NCBI RefSeq assembly: GCF_937128415.1 | Contig: NZ_CAKZMJ010000023.1 | Location: 1-63,120, forward strand | Origin: an uncultured Caldilinea sp. | GTDB taxonomy: Bacteria > Chloroflexota > Anaerolineae > Caldilineales > Caldilineaceae | Length of the DNA: 63,120 nt | Direction: 5' to 3' | Shown: positions 1 through 32,421 of the stretch, one piece after another | How the letters are laid out: every line of letters starts with the position of its first letter | Position numbering within the stretch: position 1 is the first letter of the stretch | Notes under the pieces: generated by a model | Told to the model about the DNA's origin: nothing | What the model saw: the letters and a program-made list of their open reading frames with translations, nothing else | Databases searched by the model: none | Program-made: the position numbers and the translations under genes

Positions 1-45
1 GGCAAACCGGTCGGCCTTGTTCGTGGCTTCGGGGCGGTCGAGGGT

Positions 46-70
46 GTGCGGCTGAGAGCCGCACCTACGA
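46..70. repeat. REP-like hairpin repeat, copy 1
   Basis: Arms GTGCGGCT (46-53) and AGCCGCAC (57-64) form an 8-bp perfect stem with loop GAG, followed by CTACGA. The same element recurs near 17742, 41305, 41379, 41453 and 58336. It lies just upstream of the first gene. Confidence 0.7.
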
Positions 71-119
71 AAATTGAAGGGTGATTTTGTCGAAAGCCTT
101 GAGGGAGTTGTTCGGTCTT

Positions 120-629
<510 letters not shown>

Positions 630-632
630 ATC

Positions 633-2029
<1,397 letters not shown>

Positions 2030-2030
2030 G

Positions 2031-2987
<957 letters not shown>

Positions 2988-3000
2988 TGCTTTTGCAATC

Positions 3001-3038
3001 AAAAAGCGGGTCGAAAGGCGCCTCTCGACCCGCTTTTT
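3001..3038. terminator. Bidirectional intrinsic terminator
   Basis: A perfect 14-bp stem, arms 3001-3014 and 3025-3038, begins with A5 and ends with T5. It therefore has a U-tract on both strands and serves both the + operon ending at 2987 and mdh, whose stop is at 3040 on the - strand. Confidence 0.92.
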
Positions 3039-3039
3039 C

Positions 3040-4026
3040 TTAAATACCCAGCAGCTCTCTCACCGCCTCTCGCTCCTCCAGCAGCTCGTCGCCGGTGATG
3101 CGAATCATCTGTTTGTCGAAGTCGCTCAACTCCAGCCCCTCCACGATCGTATATTTCCCATCTTTGACGGTGACCGGATAGCTGAAGATGACGCCCTCCG
3201 GCGCTCCGTAGGCGCCGGTGCTGGGGATGGCCATGCTGACCCAATCGCCCGCCGGCGTGCCGCGCCACCAGCTCTGCACGTGGTTGATGGCGGCGTTGGC
3301 TGCGCTGGCGGCGCTGCTTTGCCCGCGCGCCTCGATGATGGCTGCCCCGCGCTTTTGCACCGTGGGGATGAAGACCTCCTTGATCCAGGCGTCGTCGTTG
3401 ATCACGGCGGGCGCCGGTTTGCCGCCGATCTCGGCGTGGAAAGCGTCGGGATATTGCGTGGCGCTGTGGTTGCCCCAGATCGTCACCTTCTTCACCTCGG
3501 TCACCGGCACGCCCGCCTTGATGGCGAGCTGGCTGACGGCGCGATTGTGGTCGAGTCGCGTCATGGCGGTGAAGCGCTCCGCCGGCACGTCGGGCGCGCT
3601 GCGCATGGCGATCAGGGCGTTGGTGTTGGCCGGGTTGCCCACGACCAGCACGCGCACGTCGGAGGCGGCGCGCTCGTTGATCGCCTTGCCCTGCACCGTG
3701 AAAATAGCGCCATTGGCGCTGAGCAAGTCCTTGCGCTCCATGCCCTTGGTGCGCGGCCGCGCGCCGACGAGCAACGCCCAGTTGGCGCCGTCGAAGGCGA
3801 TGTTGGGGTCGTCTGTGAGCACCGTGCCGGCCAACAATGGAAAGGCGCAATCCTCTAGCTCCATGGCGACGCCTTCCAGCGCTTTCATGGCGGGCGCAAT
3901 CTCCAGCAATTGCAAAATCACCGGCTGATCGGGCCCAAAGAGATCGCCATTGGCGATGCGAAACAGCAGCGCATAGCCAATGTTGCCGGCGGCGCCGGTT
4001 ACGCTCACCCGAATTGGAGTCTTCAT
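3040..4026 (-). CDS. mdh: Malate dehydrogenase
   Basis: Oxidises malate to oxaloacetate in the TCA cycle (cytosolic). Seen: 328 residues. The Rossmann loop GAAGNIG is at residues 11-17, an acidic residue after the second strand (LLEIAP, E42) suggests NAD specificity, the mobile-loop arginines are in ARPRTKGMER (89-98), Asp159 is in RLDHNRA, and catalytic His187 is in WGNHSATQYPD. This is the two-domain cytosolic/Thermus type of MDH. The start at 4026 is preceded by GGAGGTGA with good spacing; an in-frame ATG at 4080 lacks this. Monocistronic, convergent with the upstream operon and sharing its terminator. Confidence 0.96.
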   Translation of the reverse strand: MKTPIRVSVTGAAGNIGYALLFRIANGDLFGPDQPVILQLLEIAPAMKALEGVAMELEDCAFPLLAGTVLTDDPNIAFDGANWALLVGARPRTKGMERKDLLSANGAIFTVQGKAINERAASDVRVLVVGNPANTNALIAMRSAPDVPAERFTAMTRLDHNRAVSQLAIKAGVPVTEVKKVTIWGNHSATQYPDAFHAEIGGKPAPAVINDDAWIKEVFIPTVQKRGAAIIEARGQSSAASAANAAINHVQSWWRGTPAGDWVSMAIPSTGAYGAPEGVIFSYPVTVKDGKYTIVEGLELSDFDKQMIRITGDELLEEREAVRELLGI

Positions 4027-4080
4027 ATGTCTCACCTCCGTCAGAAAAGGATGTTTTGATTTGGATTCGGAACGTTTCAA

Positions 4081-4134
4081 TTGGGGTGCACGTTGCTTAC
4101 TGTGTACAATGCGATGGATCGATTCACAATCGAT
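4081..4134 (+). promoter_or_regulatory. Possible promoter with palindromic operator
   Basis: TTGGGG (4081-4086), an 18-nt spacer and TACAAT (4105-4110, preceded by TGTG) resemble a sigma-70 promoter. Just downstream is the 7-bp palindrome ATCGATT-CAC-AATCGAT (4118-4134), placed where a repressor would block initiation. It would drive the exported protein at 4325. The rest of the 4027-4324 gap shows no other feature I can support. Confidence 0.35.
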
Positions 4135-4324
4135 GGAACCAGGATACCGCTACTTATAGTTTTTGGCTAATGGAGTCCGCCTGATTTGAATTTTAGGGCG
4201 CAGCGTCCAGCAATGACATTCTAAAAACACTTTTAACCAAAAGGGCGCAGCCCCAGAGACCTGGCGCGCAGGCCTTCCTGTGCGCTCAAACTGATGATGT
4301 TGACGTGAAAGGAGAGAAGTTGAA

Positions 4325-6448
<2,124 letters not shown>

Positions 6449-6470
6449 CACAAACGGGCATTACGGAAGG

Positions 6471-6514
6471 CAAGGCGGAGACGACCGGAAACGGGTCATC
6501 TCCGCCTTGTCTTT
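6471..6514 (+). terminator. Intrinsic terminator
   Basis: Arms 6471-6486 and 6494-6509 pair over 16 bp with one mismatch (CAAGGCGGAGA... / ...TCTCCGCCTTG), followed by TCTTTT. It ends the transcript of the FG-GAP gene. Confidence 0.85.
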
Positions 6515-6542
6515 TCGAGGTTTGCACCGCGCATCGTGGACT

Positions 6543-6574
<32 letters not shown>

Positions 6575-6607
6575 TTTCCCGAAGAGGACAATTGGCTTTT
6601 GTTTTTC

Positions 6608-7219
6608 ATGTTCCAGAATGCGTGGGAAATCATGCTCTCGAAATATGGACGCGACTGGATAGCGACGCCGCTCAATCAGATCACCCGCGCCCTGGAAGGG
6701 ACGGGCGTCAGCCCCAATGCGTTGACAGTGATCGGCTTTGTCCTGACGGCGGCCGTTGCGCTGATTCTAGCCACAGGCAATCTCTTTGTAGGTGGCCTTT
6801 TGTTGATCTTTGCGGCGCTCTTCGACACGCTGGACGGTGCACTGGCGCGCAACACCGACCAGGTGACAGTCTTTGGCGCTTTTCTCGACAGCACACTCGA
6901 TCGCTACTCCGAAGCGGTGACCCTGTTGGGGCTGATCTATTTCTACAGCGGGCGTCCTGACGGCGCCCTTTACATCTTGCTCCTGGCCTTTACACTTGTA
7001 GGCTCAATGATGGTCAGCTACACGCGCGCGCGCGCCGAAGCGGTCGGGATTGAATGCAAGGAGGGATTCTTTCAACGCACGGAGCGAATCGTTGTGTTGA
7101 TCGTTGGCCTGCTCACCGGATGGATGCTGCCTGTGCTGTGGATTCTGGCGGTCTTCACCAATCTCACCGCCCTGCAGCGCATCCTCGACGTGTACGCCAA
7201 AAGCAGGTCCATTTCATAA
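6608..7219 (+). CDS. CDP-alcohol phosphatidyltransferase (phosphatidylinositol-phosphate synthase-like)
   Basis: Integral membrane enzyme that transfers a phosphatidyl group from CDP-diacylglycerol to an alcohol. Seen: the complete family motif D-x2-D-G-x2-A-R-x8-G-x3-D-x3-D with D73, D76, G77, A80, R81, G90, D94 and D98 binding two metal ions and CDP. About six hydrophobic segments are visible. The YTRARAEAVG segment and N-terminal ML-x-x-x-x-R pattern resemble the PIP synthase/PgsA1 branch more than PgsA proper. The start is uncertain: ATG 6608 is used here, ATG 6632 fits the family N-terminus, and GTG 6536 is possible. No strong ribosome site is seen at any of them. Confidence 0.85.
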   Translation: MFQNAWEIMLSKYGRDWIATPLNQITRALEGTGVSPNALTVIGFVLTAAVALILATGNLFVGGLLLIFAALFDTLDGALARNTDQVTVFGAFLDSTLDRYSEAVTLLGLIYFYSGRPDGALYILLLAFTLVGSMMVSYTRARAEAVGIECKEGFFQRTERIVVLIVGLLTGWMLPVLWILAVFTNLTALQRILDVYAKSRSIS

Positions 7220-7289
7220 ACGAAAAACTTGCAACGTAGGCGGGCGTCGCACCCTCACACCCTTTTCAGACGCTCGCCCCCCATGCAGA

Positions 7290-7306
7290 CGCCTGCCATG
7301 CAGGCG
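7290..7306. repeat. Small hairpin upstream of the sigma factor gene
   Basis: CGCCTGC-CAT-GCAGGCG is a perfect 7-bp stem with a 3-nt loop, in the gap between the phosphatidyltransferase and the sigma factor. There is no T-tract, so it may be an operator or a leader hairpin. Confidence 0.4.
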
Positions 7307-7358
7307 ATGGAACAGCGCCAATCCCGTTACGAATTCTCCAAATCGACCGTTATTTTTT

Positions 7359-7976
<618 letters not shown>

Positions 7977-8079
7977 ATCTCGTTCGTGCACAGCAAGCCA
8001 ACGCCGTCAACCGAATCGAAGATCGAAGAAGTGGGCCAAGCGCAGTCGCCCGGAGCGAGAAACTCAACTGAAAAGTTTT

Positions 8080-9771
8080 ATGTCCATGGAAGATTATTTC
8101 GCCGAAGCGGTCGACAGACTGCAGGCGGGGGAAACCATCGAGCAGATTCTCGCCGACTATCCTGATGAGGTGGCGCAGGAGCTTCACCCCTTGTTGCTGG
8201 TGGTGGAGCTGGCGGAGCAAACGGCGGCGCAGGCGCCTCCCCAGCGCCTGCCGTTGAATCGCCTCGCCGCGCGCGTCGCCTTTGCACAGCGCGCCGCCGA
8301 GCTGCGCGCCGAGATGGAAGCGGAGCGCGCCAGAGCCATGCCCTCGCAACAGCGGGAAGCTGCGCCGACGGCCTCCTTTTTCGCACGCCTTGAAGCCCGG
8401 CGCCGCCAGCTCATCCACGCATGGCCCATAGCCGCTCCGGTGATGCGGCTGGCCCCGCTCACGTTGTTGCTCGTCGTCGTCTACCTGTTGACCTCCGTCG
8501 TGGTCGCCGTCGCACAGGAAGCGCTTCCCGGCGAGCCAGCCTACCCGGTCAAGCTCTGGATCCTCGAGCAGCAGGTGGCGACTGCGCCGGAAGACCAACG
8601 CGCCGAAGCGCGCTGGATGGCGGACAGGCGGCAGTCGGAGGATGTGGCGCGGCTGGCCAGCCGGCTTCAAGCCGACCCGAACGCAGCTCCTGTCACCGCC
8701 ATCACGATCCAGCAGTTCCGCGGGTTCGACGGAGAGCAGCTGCTGATCGGCGATCTGAGGGTGATTCCGTGGCATCAACCCCCTGGAGCCGATGCGTGGC
8801 TGCCGCTTGAAATCGACGGCGTGCTCGAACCGGGCGCCGTCGTCATGCTGCGCTACCAGGCGATCCCCGGAGCGCCGAACGTCGTGCAGGGCATTGCCCT
8901 GCGCGTCATGCAGGCGCCGCCGGTCCCAACCCCCGAACCGACGCCGACGCCGACTCCGGCGGCGAGCCTTGTCTGTCAGCGCATCCAGCCGCCCCATTGG
9001 GTGGAATACATCGTGCGGCCCGGAGACACACTGAGCCATATTGCCGCACGTGCGCAGACATCGGTGGCGGAACTGCGCCGCGTCAACTGTCTGACGGACG
9101 GCGTCCTGCGTGCAGGAACAACCATCCTCGTCCCAATCAGAATTCTGGGACAGGCGCCGACAGCGCCGCCGCCCGCCGTGATCACGGCCCTCCCAACACA
9201 GCTATTTACGCCGACGCCGGCGCCAGCCACCCAGACGCCTGCGCCGATTGAAACGCCCACCAACACACCGACAATGGAGCCGACCGCCGCGCAACCGGGA
9301 GGCGAGAACGAAACGGTGGAGCCAACGCCGACGACCGCGATCGAAGAGACCACGGCGCCGGACGTCACCAGCAGCCCCACGGAGACGCCAGCCCCGGCAG
9401 AGACGCCGTCGCCCACGGAGACGCCGTCGACGCAAGCCGGGCCGACCGAGACGGGCGCCCCGCCCCAAACAGCGCCGGCGAACACGCCGACAACGACTCT
9501 TCCCGCGACCGAAACGGCCGCCGCAACGGCGACTGCAACAGCCCTGGCAACCGAGACCGCAGAGCCGCCCATCGAGGTGACCGCCGCCGCCTTGACGGAA
9601 ACGGCGCCGCCTGCGACCGCCACGCCTGAACCGACTGCGACGGTCGGCGCTCCCAGCCCCACGTCCACCCTTGCACCGACGTCTACGGCGACGCCTCCCC
9701 CGCCATCTCCCCCATCACCCACCGGGGAGGCGTCGCCGCTCGCCGAGCCACCGGCGGCAGGCGAAGAATAG
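8080..9771 (+). CDS. Probable membrane anti-sigma factor with LysM domain and Thr/Pro-rich tail
   Basis: Seen (563 residues from ATG 8080): a cytoplasmic helical N-terminus (EDYFAEAVDRLQAGETIEQI, then YPDEVAQELHPLL), one transmembrane helix at about 122-146, then ALPGEPAYPVKLWILEQ (DUF5667-like, common beside sigma factors), a middle beta region, a LysM domain at about 308-350 (YIVRPGDTLSHIAARA), and about 180 residues rich in Thr, Pro, Ala and Glu. Known: LysM binds peptidoglycan. Inferred: the cell-wall-anchored outer part relays stress to the sigma factor encoded just upstream. An ATG at 7960 would overlap the sigma gene by 17 nt, but its extra residues look unconserved. Confidence 0.72.
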   Translation: MSMEDYFAEAVDRLQAGETIEQILADYPDEVAQELHPLLLVVELAEQTAAQAPPQRLPLNRLAARVAFAQRAAELRAEMEAERARAMPSQQREAAPTASFFARLEARRRQLIHAWPIAAPVMRLAPLTLLLVVVYLLTSVVVAVAQEALPGEPAYPVKLWILEQQVATAPEDQRAEARWMADRRQSEDVARLASRLQADPNAAPVTAITIQQFRGFDGEQLLIGDLRVIPWHQPPGADAWLPLEIDGVLEPGAVVMLRYQAIPGAPNVVQGIALRVMQAPPVPTPEPTPTPTPAASLVCQRIQPPHWVEYIVRPGDTLSHIAARAQTSVAELRRVNCLTDGVLRAGTTILVPIRILGQAPTAPPPAVITALPTQLFTPTPAPATQTPAPIETPTNTPTMEPTAAQPGGENETVEPTPTTAIEETTAPDVTSSPTETPAPAETPSPTETPSTQAGPTETGAPPQTAPANTPTTTLPATETAAATATATALATETAEPPIEVTAAALTETAPPATATPEPTATVGAPSPTSTLAPTSTATPPPPSPPSPTGEASPLAEPPAAGEE

Positions 9772-9797
9772 CGCCGTTTTGGCAAGACGCGCGTGGT

Positions 9798-10994
<1,197 letters not shown>

Positions 10995-11080
10995 TTTCAT
11001 CATCGCCTGATTTTATCGACGTCGCCCCTGGGAAGAGGACAAATTGTCGAGCGCATTCATGTCGCACCAAGCTTCACCGG

Positions 11081-11095
11081 CGCAGGCGCTATAAT
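11081..11095 (+). promoter_or_regulatory. Promoter -10 region of the cyclase gene, leaderless
   Basis: TATAAT at 11090-11095 ends 7 nt before the ATG at 11103, so transcription would start at or within 1-2 nt of the start codon. There is no ribosome site. The preceding CGCAGGCGC is shared with the promoter-like sequence at 15459-15473. No convincing -35 box was seen. Confidence 0.65.
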
Positions 11096-11102
11096 ACATG
11101 CT

Positions 11103-15368
<4,266 letters not shown>

Positions 15369-15458
15369 TCCGTTGCTTGCGTCGATCAGTGCTTGCATCG
15401 CTCAATCGTCAGAAAGACGTCCTGAAAGCGTCCGAACAAAGTCGCGCGGCTGAGACGT

Positions 15459-15473
15459 CGCAGGCGTTATAAT
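15459..15473 (+). promoter_or_regulatory. Promoter-like copy of the 11081 motif
   Basis: CGCAGGCGTTATAAT differs from 11081-11095 by one base. No intact start codon lies at the leaderless distance; the downstream reading frame appears truncated. Confidence 0.4.
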
Positions 15474-15550
15474 TTTTTCACCTTTTGGGCGATGTTCGAG
15501 CAATAAACATTCCCGAGCGGAAAATTGCATGATCTCGGTACATCGATGAG

Positions 15551-16036
15551 ATGGCCCGGCGCATCAACCAGGTTACGCCGGGCGGGTTCGACCCCAACCG
15601 AAACCCCGCCATCACGGATACGGCCATGTGCCGGTATCTGTGGCATCACTACGTCCACGTGATTCGTCTGGGCGAGCGCTATCTGCAGCAGCCCTCGCGC
15701 GGCACGGCGCAACAGACGCTTTGGAATCAGTTGGTGCGCCACGTCGATCGCAACTACACCATCCCCACAGGGGTGCTAACTGGTAGTCTTGATGGTTGGG
15801 AGGGGCGAAATGTTGCCCACGTCATCGCCCTCATCGGCTACGACGCAGACCTGGTGAATGCAATTTATCCTGTCGTTATGCATTCGGTGCGCTATACAGA
15901 GCCTGCCGACACCATGGCCGGTTACAAAGGAGGCAAGTTTAAGATTTGGCTTCCTGGTTGGCGTATGTGGCAAGCGATCAATGGGGAACCCAACAACTCT
16001 AACAACACGCAATGTCTACTCAGGTCAGACTTGTAA
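15551..16036 (+). CDS. Hypothetical protein, possibly a 5'-truncated remnant
   Basis: 161 residues; not recognised. Seen: no ribosome site and no signal peptide or membrane segment. Protein-like sequence continues in frame for six codons upstream of the ATG (ending YIDE) before meeting a stop at 15530, which suggests the true start was lost. The second half uses fewer GC-ending codons than the neighbours. Trp and His are frequent (YLWHHYVHVIRLGERYL). It lies between the sAC-like gene and a lipoprotein, behind a promoter-like copy. It may be real, a relic of an inserted gene, or non-coding. Confidence 0.4.
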   Translation: MARRINQVTPGGFDPNRNPAITDTAMCRYLWHHYVHVIRLGERYLQQPSRGTAQQTLWNQLVRHVDRNYTIPTGVLTGSLDGWEGRNVAHVIALIGYDADLVNAIYPVVMHSVRYTEPADTMAGYKGGKFKIWLPGWRMWQAINGEPNNSNNTQCLLRSDL

Positions 16037-16248
16037 CCTCAGGCAGTGCATCGAGCAATAGACCAATGGCCTTGAAAATGCAGAGTCGCCTTTGACGGAG
16101 AGGCGCCAGAGCTGAGAGGAACGGAGAAACAGCGCAGGATGCACCCTGCACGAAACCCACTCCGCATCTCTGCGCCTCTTGATTTCCAATAGTTGCAAGG
16201 CTTTCTATGCGATGCCTGCCGACTCTTTGAGAGAAAGCGAGATTTTAC

Positions 16249-17538
16249 ATGCTGAAGCATCTACGGCTGTTGTGTTTCCTATTCACATCACTGTGGATCA
16301 TAGGCTGCAACCAGACGCTTTCTTCTCCGACGCCTACGCCGACCAAAACGCCTTTAAGCGATGTTTCCCCGGCGACTGCTCATGCCAGAGCAACGCCAAC
16401 TCCAGAACACCTTCTTGAATCCACTCCTACACCGTCGACCGTGGCGGCCTACGAGCTGCGGTTAGAAAAACTCGAGATGCGTGCTACATGGCTGGACAGC
16501 GACGACACATACCTTTACTGGACTTCGGCCAGTCGCTTTGACTGGGAGTCGGGTGAACCTCTCGATGGCCAAATCTATCGATATCCACTGATAGGCGGCG
16601 AAATTACAGCACTCGTTGCAACCAGATATCCCGAAGGCTCCGTAGCCACTCTTCGTCCAGCAATCCATGGAGAATGGATGGTGTACGCCGATCAGGAATC
16701 CTGGTATTTATATTCTCCCTACATCCTCTATGCGTACAATCTGCGCAGCGGCGCCTTGATTGAGCTTTTCTCCGACCCAAGACCACAAGCCCTCCCTCCC
16801 GCCTACGCGCTGGCGGGCGAGTGGGTCGCATGGACGACCCTGATCGAGAGCCACAAGGACGGCTGCAGCGCCGACAGCGTCCTCGTCCTGCAAAACATCG
16901 CGAGCGGCGAACGCCGAGAACTGGACAGAATTTGCATCGACGACAACTACATGTGGAAAGCCATCAGCGGCATCGGCATGACGGAGCAGTACATCGTCGT
17001 CGAACAGCAGATTGCAGACAGCCAGGGAGGCGGCCATTTCATCCATCTCTTCGATCGACAGAGCGGCCAACGCCGACGACTGTCGGAAGGCTACGGCCGC
17101 ATGCCCGCCATCAACGGCGACTGGGTGGCCTGGCGCGACATGCGCGCACTGGACGACGCCGACGGCGTCACCATCGCACTCAACCTCAAAACCGGCGAGC
17201 GCAAGGAGATTCCATACCCAACCTCCCCAGATGAAAAATATCCCTACCTGCGCATCGACGAGCCTTACATCGTCGGGAACCGGTGGCTCTACTGGGATGT
17301 CATGGGAGACATCTTCCTGCCCGTGTATGACCTCACAACCGACAAAATGTACATGGTGCGTTCGACGCCGCTATCCCCATACCACGTCGGCCTCGGCAGC
17401 GCCTGGCATCTGTCCGAGCGCCTGATCGCCTGGAGCCTCGACCGCTACGAGCACGGCTTTGGCCGCCTGGTCGAAAGCACGCTGCACTGGCGCACCGGCC
17501 CCGACCTCTTGACCCTCCTGGAGTCGTTGACGCGTTGA
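16249..17538 (+). CDS. Lipoprotein with beta-propeller-like body
   Basis: Seen: 429 residues. A signal peptide ends in the lipobox IIGC (Cys20), followed by a Thr/Pro-rich linker to about residue 65 (PTPTPTKTP). The body consists of repeated segments of the type G-EWVAW, G-WMVYAD, G-DWVAWRD and NRWLYWD at about 50-60 residue spacing, each followed by a strand such as LNLKTGERKEI. Known: such repeats occur in TolB- and WD-like six-bladed propellers that describe state strings. Inferred: lipid-anchored on the outer face of the membrane, perhaps a binding or sensor module. No catalytic residues recognised. Terminated near the duplicated hairpin block at 17622. Confidence 0.75.
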   Translation: MLKHLRLLCFLFTSLWIIGCNQTLSSPTPTPTKTPLSDVSPATAHARATPTPEHLLESTPTPSTVAAYELRLEKLEMRATWLDSDDTYLYWTSASRFDWESGEPLDGQIYRYPLIGGEITALVATRYPEGSVATLRPAIHGEWMVYADQESWYLYSPYILYAYNLRSGALIELFSDPRPQALPPAYALAGEWVAWTTLIESHKDGCSADSVLVLQNIASGERRELDRICIDDNYMWKAISGIGMTEQYIVVEQQIADSQGGGHFIHLFDRQSGQRRRLSEGYGRMPAINGDWVAWRDMRALDDADGVTIALNLKTGERKEIPYPTSPDEKYPYLRIDEPYIVGNRWLYWDVMGDIFLPVYDLTTDKMYMVRSTPLSPYHVGLGSAWHLSERLIAWSLDRYEHGFGRLVESTLHWRTGPDLLTLLESLTR

Positions 17539-17621
17539 GATGAGGTGCGCAGAATGTACTCTCTGGCGATGCTCGGAGCAGCGCTTCTTCGATTCATCCA
17601 ATGCTTTGGGGACCGCCAGGG

Positions 17622-17836
<215 letters not shown>

Positions 17837-17847
17837 CACTGCGCCCC

Positions 17848-19422
<1,575 letters not shown>

Positions 19423-19485
19423 CTCTTCCAGATGCTTCTTCTTTCGACGCTCTTCAAAATAAAAGAGACCCAGAGCGCACTGCGA

Positions 19486-22020
<2,535 letters not shown>

Positions 22021-22068
22021 ATCCTTGTCTTGACCATACTCGATGACAATTGCATGGCCTATCTTGCG

Positions 22069-23532
<1,464 letters not shown>

Positions 23533-23743
23533 ATTCCAGATTGTGGGGAGCAGAGGGGCGGATTGTCAACGGACAATTTCACGACGGAAAACTTCCGTTT
23601 CAAAGACGATGCAGCTGCGGCGCTCACTACCTAGAAATTCAATGGAATTTTCAAACTCACGGTTACCCAAAGGATGCTCGATCTTGCCCCAACCCTTTTT
23701 GCCTACCTTTCGCCGCCACCCTGGTGACCAGGCGCCTAAGACA

Positions 23744-23848
23744 TCACCACAAAGGCACAAAGACACAAAAAACCAAAAAACCACGAGGATTTGATATCTT
23801 TTCCTCTCTCTTTTGAGTGTCCTTTGTGTCTTTGAGTCTTAGTGGTTC
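23744..23848. repeat. MITE-like inverted repeat, ACCACNAAGNC type
   Basis: Arms 23746-23769 and 23823-23846 are inverted copies matching at 21 of 24 positions (CAAAGACACAAA shared), around a 53-nt AT-rich centre. This gene-free gap (23533-23997) otherwise holds only a degenerate REP-like segment near 23920. No coding potential was seen inside the element. Confidence 0.6.
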
Positions 23849-23997
23849 ACCATCTTACCCGAACCCTCGCAGCGCCTCCTCGGTTCGCTCAAAAACCTTA
23901 CGCCTCGCCGACGCCAGGCGCAACTGCGAGCCGCGCCCGGCGTGTCAAAGGCGCCTGGGGAATGATCGCCTCCGGCAAGACATGGCCATCTGCCGAA

Positions 23998-26892
<2,895 letters not shown>

Positions 26893-26978
26893 GATCGGGT
26901 TCTCCTTTGTTCAGAATCAACGCGTTCTCACCATCAAAAATGAAGCGCAGAAACGCTGCGGCGTCTATGCACCACAGA

Positions 26979-27012
26979 ACAAAAAACGGGCGCCTCGAAA
27001 GAGATGCCCGTT
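26979..27012 (-). terminator. Terminator of the glycine riboswitch
   Basis: On the - strand AACGGGC (27012-27006) pairs with GCCCGTT (26991-26985), with an extra inner CTC/GAG, followed by a T6 run. It sits directly after the second aptamer. Inferred: glycine binding prevents its formation and turns gcvP on. Confidence 0.85.
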
Positions 27013-27210
<198 letters not shown>

Positions 27211-27245
27211 ATGTGTATGGCGTTGCTATGCGATTGTGCACATAC

Positions 27246-27272
27246 AGTATATCACAAAATTCCAGGTTGCAA
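27246..27272 (-). promoter_or_regulatory. Promoter of the gcvP riboswitch transcript
   Basis: On the - strand, TTGCAA (27272-27267), a 15-nt spacer and TATACT (27251-27246) preceded by TGA (extended -10). Transcription would begin about 30 nt upstream of aptamer 1. The rest of 27273-27520 shows no gene; a degenerate GC-rich hairpin occurs near 27420. Confidence 0.6.
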
Positions 27273-27520
27273 TGAAAAATACTTCCAAAAGACGGGAAGG
27301 AACAATGAGCGATGGAAGGTTTCAACCCGGCGCTTTGGCGGAACAATTCTGACCGCGATCGGAGCGAGGCCCTCGGCCCCACGTTTCGGCGGCCCTAGGG
27401 TCCCGAACAACGCAGAGAAGCGCCGCTTGCAGCTGCGCCTACAAGGTTGCTTCATTCGATGGGAGGAGACTATACACAACACAACGCAGTGCGCAGCAAA
27501 CTTTTCTATCTCCGAAACCA

Positions 27521-27554
27521 GAGGGTGCGGAATCGATCCGGCTTCCGCACCCTC
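27521..27554 (-). terminator. Hairpin after the acyl-CoA dehydrogenase gene
   Basis: GAGGGTGCGGAA (27521-27532) and TTCCGCACCCTC (27543-27554) form a perfect 12-bp stem 46 nt past the stop of the gene at 27600. There is no U-tract, so it may be a Rho-assisted terminator or an RNA-stabilising hairpin. Confidence 0.55.
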
Positions 27555-27599
27555 CACTCGCTTCTCGTCGGCTGCACAGGAAAATGGAGGCGTCTCGCC

Positions 27600-28922
<1,323 letters not shown>

Positions 28923-28967
28923 TGTTTTGTTCCTCTTGACCGAAGTGTGAGACCTCTATTCTCTCGA

Positions 28968-30059
<1,092 letters not shown>

Positions 30060-30310
30060 AATGGCTCCGTTTGGGAAAACTTGGACGAAGGTCGGTGTTG
30101 TCGAAGAGTCGCCCGGCGACCTCCCGTCCGTGCACCGAATGTCGAAAAGGGATTGCATTTGTAGCGTAGGGTTTTGATGTTGCGCTGCGGTTGCGAGAAG
30201 GTTGAAACGCCATCGAGCTCCGCCCCTTCGGCGTCACTCCCTCTGCGTCAGGTGCGACGCCGACGAACGGTCGCATCCTCTCCGCACGACTCCCCATCTC
30301 TCCTGTTCCA

Positions 30311-30319
30311 TGGTACAAT
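30311..30319 (+). promoter_or_regulatory. Extended -10 promoter, leaderless
   Basis: TGGTACAAT (TG-n-TACAAT) ends 7 nt before the ATG at 30327, exactly the spacing seen at 11095/11103. No ribosome site is present. Confidence 0.6.
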
Positions 30320-30326
30320 AGCGGCC

Positions 30327-31328
<1,002 letters not shown>

Positions 31329-31407
31329 CCGCCAGGGGCAAGCGCTGCGCCGGAAGAGTCCGTCTGACGCCGCAAGTCGGCACGCTGTAAGGGCGGGTAG
31401 CGCCGGC

Positions 31408-31570
31408 TTCGTCTACGACGGCGATGGCCGACGGGTCAAGGCGACGGTCAACGGTGTGACGACCTGTTACGTCGGCGACGATTACGAGGTCTCCGGCGGC
31501 TTGGTCAGAAACACTCCAGCGCCAGAGGCCGCTGCGCATCGCGATGCGCAGCGACGGGATGCTCCTTTCA
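31408..31570 (+). pseudogene. Decayed RHS/YD-repeat fragment
   Basis: Residues FVYDGDGRRVKATVNGVTT and CYVGDDYEVSGG (31408-31500) match the conserved pre-core of RHS-repeat proteins. After a +1 frame change, RIAMRSDGML (31535-31561) continues the typical RHS text. There is no start, no upstream YD repeats and no downstream core, so only a short relic is left between the Rpn gene and the catabolic operon. Known: RHS proteins are polymorphic toxins whose cassettes recombine often. Confidence 0.75.
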
Positions 31571-31576
31571 CCTTCC

Positions 31577-32407
<831 letters not shown>

Positions 32408-32421
32408 GAGGAGATACTCCG

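Noticed and set aside
8976..9785. Long - strand reading frame rich in Val, Gly and Ala opposite the LysM protein
   Set aside because: It is the antisense of the Thr/Pro repeat tail. Strong GC periodicity opens the reverse frame; no ribosome site or motif is present.
27353..27450. Further REP-like copy (GCGCCGCTTGCAGCTGCGCC)
   Set aside because: The arms do not match the GTGCGGCT/AGCCGCAC consensus well enough to include.
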